A stretch of DNA of 64,000 nt from Rhodocollybia butyracea (lineage: Eukaryota > Basidiomycota > Agaricomycetes > Agaricales > Omphalotaceae). Positions 57,261 to 64,000 of this stretch are shown piece after piece (position 1 is the stretch's first letter; every line of letters begins with the position of its first letter). A model generated the notes under the pieces. It was not told the DNA's origin. It saw nothing but the letters and a program-made list of their open reading frames with translations, and ran no database searches. The position numbers and the translations under genes were made by a program. Location of the stretch: contig JADNRY010000157.1 in NCBI GenBank assembly GCA_015501585.1, positions 1 to 64,000 on the forward strand, in the 5' to 3' direction.

Positions 57261-57959
57261 ACACTGCGGGGATGAGCATGTATTCGGTCCCGGATAATCC
57301 AAAGAAAAGGTCATACTCATGTGAAACTTTCTTTGCTTAGATATTGTAAGAAAATGCGAAAAATATTTTAAATAATCTTGGTATTATCGTCTCATCATTC
57401 TGGACCAAAGTGTTTTAATCATTTTTGGTATAATATGAGGCCGAAAACATGAGATATTCACTAGAAGATCAAATTAAATATTTAGTACCGGAATGTTTAG
57501 CTAAATCTTGCCATATATGGGCTCCGGATACTTTAATATTTTTAACAAATTTCGAAAGCGGAAAAGCCAAGATTTTCGGAAAGTTTTCTGGCGCTATTTT
57601 GAGCCCGAAAAGCTTGGTAATATCGATAGAAAATCGTGAGATAATTTGAAATATTCTGGTCCCAATTATCTGTATCCGATATCGGGGACGTCGTCGATGT
57701 CGAAACATCCTTAGCATCCTACATATCGCCGATATCGACATCTATTTCGTCGGTGGTTCAGCAACTGCCATGAAGATGTTTGGAATTACTATGTATCCCT
57801 TCCCCCTGCATCCATTTTGTTGATAGTTCAATAATAATCTTACTCAAGGAACAACTTCGTGAGCTGTGTAAACGGACATACATCTCAACACCTTCAGCTT
57901 TTCCTTCCCCAAATGAGCGTGCCCAATGCTTGCATTGAGGCGAGAGAGGTGCCCACTGC
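57261..57959. other. No gene recognised
   Basis: AT-rich first half, then unique DNA. Frames at 57449-57741 lie on both strands over the same bases. Confidence 0.35.
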
Positions 57960-59275
57960 GTGGCTAGTCGACACTTCTCTCGGGAAAGTGAGTACCGGGC
58001 GATAGGACTAGAGAGCTGTATTCTTAAATTTGTGGCTCTCGTCATTCATGTGAAACTTGCTGATGCCGCCGAGGAGTCCACAAGCATTATTTCGTCATCA
58101 CAAAATGGGTTCCGAGAGCACCATCGAACAAACAACAACGTCTTTATTTTGCGGACCCTTATAGACGAGACAAGGTCCAGAGGGGGGACTCTATGTCGCC
58201 TTCATCAACATATCCAACGCTTTTACATCAACTAACCGACACCGAAACTTTATGACTATCATATGACTGGCCCAGGCTACTTTGACTGGCATAAACTTCT
58301 TTACTTCTTTATGAGCGAATGTCCTGTGTCATCATACAAGATGGAGAGATCTCTGGAAAATTCCAGGCATCATGTGGAGTCCTTATGGGTGATCCTGCTT
58401 CACTTACACTTGGAACATGTTCCTTTCATCCTTGCAGCTTAATCCAGACCGAGATGCGCCTGATGCCTCCCTATGTGGAATTATCTCCCATCTTGAACAT
58501 GCGGATGACATTGTCATCATCTCATGTACATCCCAGGGACTCCATGGACACTTGTGTGAATTGGAATCCTGGTGCGACGACAACTTCCTCAAACTCGGTG
58601 TGAGGAAGTCGGAAGTTGGTCATTATGATTTGGACCTTTACCTGACCCTCTCCCTTTAATCACGCTGTCCGGCTGTCCTGGCCCTATGTTGGTGTCTGGC
58701 CTCCAGTCAATCTCACGAGATATCTTCGCGAAGCACTACAAGAACTTGAGGCAGCGGCAGTGTTTGCGAGAAGCATCTTTGGATGTGAACGCTTAGTAGT
58801 TGGGCGCGCCCAAATCCCACCTCGAATTGTTCGAGACCTTTACATCGCTCTTGTGAACTGTAAATTAACGCATGGGTCTGGCACTGACGTTGCTCTCGAT
58901 GTCGAGTCTTCATCGTTTGATCCTCTTTATATGATGCAAAAAGAATTGTCCTTTTTTCCCATATCGACGGCATAAAATGCTGTAAAGGGGGACGAGAAGG
59001 CAGTATTATTTTACTGTCTCCTCAGCACCCTTGCTATCATTACTTGTATCAGATAAATACTGTCAAAGGGGAGGAGGTGCCAAGGCAGACGAGGAGAAAC
59101 TATAATCTTCTGGGTCCTCCAAGTCTGGGAGCCTCCCACTCCGTGTACCAGTGTATAACAATGCTGTCTCAAGCCTTGACAGCACTAAGTACTATGCCGC
59201 CAAAAAGAAGCTCCAAGATCTGACTCCGATCAAAAATCTCCAGACTCTGAATTGGGGCCTATATGCCAGACGATA
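57960..59275 (+). pseudogene. Second degenerate LINE: reverse transcriptase remnant
   Basis: In several frames: SEYRAIGLESCILKFVALVI, SSQNGFREHHRTNNNVFILR, GKFQASCGVLMGDPASLTLG (motif B region), DASLCGIISHLEHADDIVII (motif C as HADD), LESWCDDNFLKLGVRKSEV, then VGRAQIPPRIVRDLYIALVN and a C-terminal segment near 59160-59270 (SLDSTKYYAAKKKLQDLTP). These fit a fungal LINE polymerase different from the one at 14202-15081. The motif A region is lost in a frameshift near 58195. Many indels; dead. The 5' part and endonuclease are absent. Confidence 0.78.
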
Positions 59276-59324
59276 AATCGACCAAGTACACCCGAGGGCC
59301 GTAAGAAAAGAACCCGGTGGGTCT

Positions 59325-59540
59325 TCAGCGTGATGGATTGTTGCTCGGGCAGTCCCACTCGTGTTCCCGTAGTCGACGGGGGAAATTCGTCGTCATCCCA
59401 AACTTCACAATCCATTGACCAGTTGCCGGGGTGGTGCCCAGCTTCAAGGCGTAGAGTGTGCCCCTTCCATCTGAGACAGAGACAGGATGGCGGCGACGAT
59501 GACAAACTAGTTGGTTTAGAATGGTAGTAGGGCGTCGGGC
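59325..59540 (-). pseudogene. GIY-YIG / T5orf172-like domain fragment
   Basis: The minus-strand frame starts near 59540 with MARRPTTILNQ and contains YALKLGTTPATGQWIVKFG then MTTNFPRRLREHEWDC. A VKFGMT...RRLxEHEW pattern is typical of fungal T5orf172-type (GIY-YIG-related) proteins. Only the start of the domain is present before the frame ends; the 3' end of the LINE remnant lies right next to it on the other strand, which may have cut the gene. Function in fungi unknown. Confidence 0.45.
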
Positions 59541-60089
59541 CATGTTGAATAGAGAGCGGTGTGGTATGAGTGGTGAAGGATGCGGCGTGATAAGGACAGG
59601 CCCGGCCGGTGATTGCGAGAAGATTTTTGTCTGACTGTGATTCTCATCCGCGAGGGAATAGCACGGAACGTGCACCACTTTCAGAAGCTCAAAATGGATT
59701 TTCTTGCTGGTGTTGATGTAAAGTCCCGGTCTGCAAGACAAAAGCCTTCACCATCCCATTCCCCTGCACTGGCCCGTGTTCTTTCCTGGTAAAGCTGACA
59801 ATCCGAGTCGCCCTCACTGCTTGTGGATTTTTCTTCTGCTCGGTCCACTAAAGACGGTTCAACGTATGGCAGCCCCGTGAGTTGCCCATATCAGCATACG
59901 GCGGGCGCTACCGATTTAAGGGCATTCATGATCAATCAATCTCGAGTCTTGCGGTATAGGGTACCTACTGAAACTTCACTATACATACGAATGAAGGCGT
60001 TTTTAGCTCATTGGAGAAGGGACAGCAACAGTATAACAACCTGCGCACTGATGCGCGATGTTCCAAATTTTAGTACTAATTTTTTTCGC

Positions 60090-60215
60090 CATCATTCTCC
60101 TCCCATTCTCCTCTCATATTGTTCTTCTCCCTGCTTCGATCATTCTCCTCCCCATTCTCCTCAGTTCTCCTCCCATCATTCTCCTCCCGGCTTCGATCAT
60201 TCCTCCCATTCTCCT
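60090..60215. repeat. ATTCTCCTCCC short tandem repeat
   Basis: Irregular repeats of CATTCTCCTCCCATTCTCC and CTTCGATCATTCTCC. Translated frames here are repeat-driven. Confidence 0.7.
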
Positions 60216-60414
60216 CTCGCGTGACAAGCTTGCGGTCTTTCACGATCGCGGTGTGACGTAGCGAGGAGAAATCTCCTCGTTACAAGTGACGTCTTTAGGG
60301 TTGCTATAATTCATATATGCTCTCTTCCTCACCTCGCGTGACGATCCGCGCAATGTCACTCAAGGCTATCCAATGTTTTTCTATTTTTCAACCTTGGTTC
60401 ATGTAAAGTTCTAA

Positions 60415-60773
60415 TCATGCAACTAAGTCCTACCGTCGTTGGTGACGAGGCGCCAGAGTATCTGATTTCAATCAAATTTTCCTTTATTATCTTACTAACA
60501 CTTCACTATGTTACCAGTAGACATCGACCTGAGGGGTTACTCGCCGCTGAAGAGGATGCGCGGGTTCAATGCTTAGAGGATGGGTACTCACTTGAGCTGC
60601 CAACGCGGGCGCCGACAATGCTTTCGATTATTCGACACCGACCCCTTGGTTGGTCTCTTACGTACGACTGTTGCGACATCGGAGGAAGGTCCTCTCCCCA
60701 TACCGACTCCGAAGATGAATCGATGACTCCCCACCTCTCCCTTTCACCACCAGCGCTAGCTCATCGGGAATAA
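60415..60773 (+). pseudogene. Unidentified coding fragment (VVGDEAP ... RVQCLEDGYSLEL)
   Basis: The first part encodes LSPTVVGDEAPEYL; after an intron-like AT-rich stretch the frame continues GLLAAEEDARVQCLEDGYSL, ELPTRAPTMLSIIRHRP and a Ser-rich acidic tail (SSPHTDSEDESMTPHLSLSP). It is related to 52018-52210. Family unknown; no domain recognised. Confidence 0.35.
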
Positions 60774-60779
60774 AGAGCA

Positions 60780-62414
60780 AGAAAAGCACGAGCTGCAAAG
60801 CCCGGCAGAAGGACAAGAAGGACAGCCTGCGTAACCTTTTCCTGACCTCATGTTATCGCAGGTGACCATCTCGACAGGGAACTGTGGTCCTGGCGGCTGT
60901 GTCATATATATCTTCCGATGTTGATTTTCTCCAGGGGAGGGAGTAACGGTAAGGAACTCTAGTCACTTGCTGAATCGGAAAAACCAGATACGATTATATA
61001 GATCGGAGTGTCTTCTCTTTTTGAAACTTTGACGGCCCTTGGGCTACTTAGTGGGGGAGCTGTGTTGGTGATGGTGATAGCCGGTGACTTTTCTGCCATA
61101 GTTGTTATGGCCATGTATGCATTTATTACTACCTGGGTTTCCACTTTGTAGCAGGATCAGCTGGCCGGTATATACAAATACTGACGTACTCAGGAATGGA
61201 CAAGGTGGAGAAAAAAAGCGCTGAATAACAAGTACTATTTCCTGTCTACAGCGAGTACGCGTATTCGAAAGTTATTATTCGGGTTTGCGCTTAAGTAGCA
61301 CTAGGACGCCTAGCAAACGCCTAGCCAAGCTCCTGAATGGGTCAAACCAGGTTACGTGAAATTCACTGAGGATGTTCCGACACCTCTTCCTCAACGTTCA
61401 ACCCCCATTCCAGCGGAGCTTTTTGACTGACTGACGGATAGGAGTTAAGAATCTCTAATATCTATGAAGGGAATGTTAATATGCTATGGAAATTTGACGG
61501 AAATATCTACTTACTCCAACGCTCCAGCAACTTCTAAATAATTAATCTTCAGTTCTTGAACAGGTTTTCGTATCTTTGAGACAGGGGAAGATATAATGGA
61601 TAATGGATTGCTCTGTGCTCTTGGGACCTGGCTACGAGTTTTCAAGCTTCAGGCTTCTTGCGAGTTTCAAGACCCACCTAGTATATGAAAAGTGTTTTGT
61701 CAACAAAAGACAATAAACAGTTAGCATATATAGCGATATGACAATCGACCGTGCCCTCAGCTGCAGTCGTGCAAAAACGAGCTACAAGATCAGGCGATAT
61801 AAGACCGTGAATAAGCTAGTTGTCTGAATCGGTACTAATAAATCATAGTAAATACTAAACAAAGTATATCTCAACTGGAGTGTTATGACCAATAAGTATG
61901 GATAAGGGTTTGGCAGGGGCTCGGCCCCGCGCTCCCGCCTGTGGACGTTCCGTCCCAAACAGAGCCAGAGCTCCGTAGAAAAGGAACGGGCGGGAAACAG
62001 ACCCAAACAGAGCGAAGGCGTAATTGACGCAACGACAAATAATTAGGCCGCGCTGCAATAACAAGAAATATTAAGTTTATTGTACAACACGATAGTCATA
62101 CTAACAAGAAAACTGTAGGACAAATTACTCGAAATCTTCGATAATAGTAACCTGAACATATCAAAAACTGATTAGGGTTAAGCAAGTCCAAGTGCACGCA
62201 ATTGGAAAGGAGGCGGTGATAAAGCTGGACAGATAATGGGCGCATTCGAGGTAGGGAAACACACAGTGTTCAGATGTGCCAGCGTAAGCGGAGTCATTGA
62301 TTTCTTGAAGCTCATTGGGGAGCGTTATAACCTTGAGTATGGATCATGTGAGTATAAGCGATAAATTAATATACATCAACTACCGTGCAGGCTAGTGAGT
62401 TTACGAATGAGAAA
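60780..62414. other. No gene assigned
   Basis: Short frames only (for example minus strand 60959-61144). No repeats or domain that I can support. Confidence 0.35.
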
Positions 62415-62700
62415 TGAAATTTTGCCGCGATACGCTGGCCTGAATAAATTTTTGACCGCGATACGCTGGTATGAATGTAATGATAGCCGCGATACACTGG
62501 CATGAATAAATTTTAAACGCAATGCGCTGGTATGAATGTAATAATGGCCGCGATACGCTGGCATGAATAACCGCAATACGCGGTATGAATGTGATGATTA
62601 CCGCAATATGCTGGCATGAATAACCGCGATACGCTGGTATGAATGTGATGATTCCTGCGATACGCTGGCATGAGTGTATCGTAGTCTGCCACCATGAGGT
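62415..62700. repeat. 31-bp minisatellite CCGCGATACGCTGG
   Basis: About nine units begin CCGCGATACGCTGG and alternate between CATGAATAAATTTT-type and TATGAATGTAATGAT-type second halves; most are 30-31 bp and two are shortened to 23 bp. Open frames (IAVIITFIPAYRG) come from the repeat. Confidence 0.85.
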
Positions 62701-62824
62701 AGCAAGACAAGACCACAAATAAAAAATTTTGGTTTGCCGCGATGCGCAGGCGAAATCAGAAATAATGTAAGGAATATTGACTCACTGGAATGTATCAGAG
62801 ACGGGAAATCTGGGCATAACAGGG

Positions 62825-63897
62825 CTAGTCAGTTCTACAGGAACAAGAAGAGTGACGTCCACAAGCGGAGTGAGAGGCTCCGCATAATGAGCATATATGC
62901 GCGAGTGCGCATCTGTCTCCGTGCCTGCAGGTAACGACAGCATTGTATCCAACACAGATCCTCTTTCCTTTATACTCTCCATCTTTTGCCCAGATAAATC
63001 CAGTTCCGCAGTCCAGTTCACAGAAGGGGAAAGGACCGTGTACTCTGTCAGTGTCCTGTAAGCTATGTCCCTTCCTACCGCATCCAATGCATCTCGCCTC
63101 GGGAAGGCCACCTCGGGTGTGTTCCAAAAACAGTGTCACCCCAGCATTTGAAGCAGGAGTGTATGATGCGTGAGATGAAGAAGAGATGTGTGAATTCTTC
63201 TCCTCGGAATAAGCTGTAGATGATGGAAGCTGCTGGGATTCAGCGATGATGCGATAGGTATTAGCCTGTACGAGAACCAGAGACCACATGTTGTTGTAAT
63301 ATGCTTCGTCAAAAGCTTCATCGTGTGCGTAATGGCGGGCACGGAGCTCAATCTCTTTAGGAAGCCAGAGATCGTAGTGCTTCTCCGAGTCCCGTTGGTT
63401 TTTAAAGAAACCGAAGTGGTGTTTAAAGAAATTCGGGCGTGAACATTTGGGTCACCTCTGTATCTCTGCAATTCGAACGCGAAGTATTGACTCGTGGCCT
63501 CTATCCACTGGTTTATATGGAGGTCTTCATCCTTGAGTGGACCGATCCCCTTCTCGTCCTTCAAGATCTTGGCAATGTCGTCGATGTCAATGACATAGGT
63601 CTTTAAACCTGGGACATGTTTCTGATTGTAGAGGTGGAGTTTGCTAATGACCTTCTCGCCGGTGGGTGGGTAGAAGAAAGCGAGTGGGAATACATGATGG
63701 TGTCGTGCGGTTTCGAAAAATGCATCTGGGAAAATCAAGCGTATGGGCATGGCTGGGTTTCGAGTCACGAGCTGAACGTCGGGTTCTGGTCCCAGTGGTG
63801 TGGAAGTCTCGCTGTAGCGACCAGTACCTCCCAAAACACTGTTACCCAAAGTAACCTTCTCTTTAGCATCTTCCTCATTGGCCTTCCTCATCTCCAC
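62825..63897 (-). pseudogene. Zinc-knuckle/CCCH-like protein, frameshifted, continues past the window
   Basis: The N-terminal piece (63897 down to about 63450) has PMPIRLIFPDAFFETARHHH-like and PPTGEKVISKLHLYNQKHV sequence, then QYFAFELQRYRGD. A one-base shift is needed to reach FFKHHFGFFKNQRDSEKHYD, LWLPKEIELRARHYAHDE and the C-terminal Cys-rich part CIGCGRKGHSLQDT (CCHC-like knuckle with the last Cys replaced) and CRHGDRCALAHICSLCGASH. This architecture recalls proteins of fungal mobile elements with nucleic-acid-binding tails. Reading continues upstream toward 64000, so the 5' end is outside. It could be a decayed element gene or hold an unrecognised intron at the shift. Confidence 0.5.
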
Positions 63898-64000
63898 TAT
63901 CGCATGAGCCCTCTAGATCCGGCGTAAGTTCTGCAAAGAGAGTGGATCCTTCCTGAGACCGTCAAAGACATCATCGACATCGTCCAATGAGATGATGGAT

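Overview
The window looks like transposon-rich nuclear DNA of a filamentous basidiomycete, most likely an agaricomycete. The reasons are a secreted GMC oxidoreductase split by ten introns of 49-58 bp, degenerate LINE, hAT, PIF/Harbinger and LTR elements of fungal type, many short inverted-repeat elements, and very long minisatellite-based inverted repeats. Host-like coding capacity is small: one essentially complete gene (GMC oxidoreductase, 29718-32055), one multi-exon gene on the minus strand with a probable 2-oxoglutarate/Fe(II) oxygenase fold (54347-56021), a 5'-truncated DOT1-like methyltransferase (51119-51715), a zinc-knuckle gene running off the right edge, and several unidentified fragments. 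I cannot name the species.

Layout. 1-10436: an 11-bp degenerate minisatellite organised as a long inverted repeat (arms 1-3246 and 5921-9190, spacer 3247-5920) plus an unpaired block to 10436; smaller elements and solo LTRs are nested in it. 10437-11892: AT-rich DNA with diverged repeats of about 160 bp. 11893-20312: a foldback element with 21-bp minisatellites in its arms, enclosing a degenerate non-LTR retrotransposon on the minus strand (13319-19073). 21300-28580: tandem repeats, a dead hAT transposase, a dead Harbinger-associated Myb/SANT-like gene and an inverted-repeat element. 29600-32055: GMC gene with a promoter palindrome. 32709-33156: MITE.

34270-41900: a nearly perfect 7.6-kb palindrome (arms about 3.8 kb, 11-nt centre). 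Each arm carries, from outside to inside, GGACATGTCC repeats, a foldback MITE, a solo LTR, unidentified sequence, a GC-rich minisatellite and a 22-bp minisatellite. 41939-44740: another copy of the foldback MITE, then the 3' half of a short-LTR element that shows only a gag gene, a dense series of small hairpins, a polypurine tract and a 186-bp LTR; a different LTR has landed inside gag with a 5-bp target duplication.

44741-64000: a hAT-like MITE with CCGTA repeats, a third relic of the foldback family carrying a solo LTR, a dead Harbinger transposase, the DOT1-like fragment with a duplicated last exon, a TA-flanked MITE, the oxygenase-like gene, tandem repeats, a second dead non-LTR retrotransposon, a GIY-YIG/T5orf172-like fragment, a 31-bp minisatellite and the zinc-knuckle gene.

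The recurring theme is inverted-repeat architecture: at least three members of one large foldback family, two multi-kilobase inverted repeats and about six small TIR/MITE families, many nested in each other. Candidates for something not commonly described are the giant palindrome and its family, and the gag-only LTR element with a hairpin array between gag and the polypurine tract.
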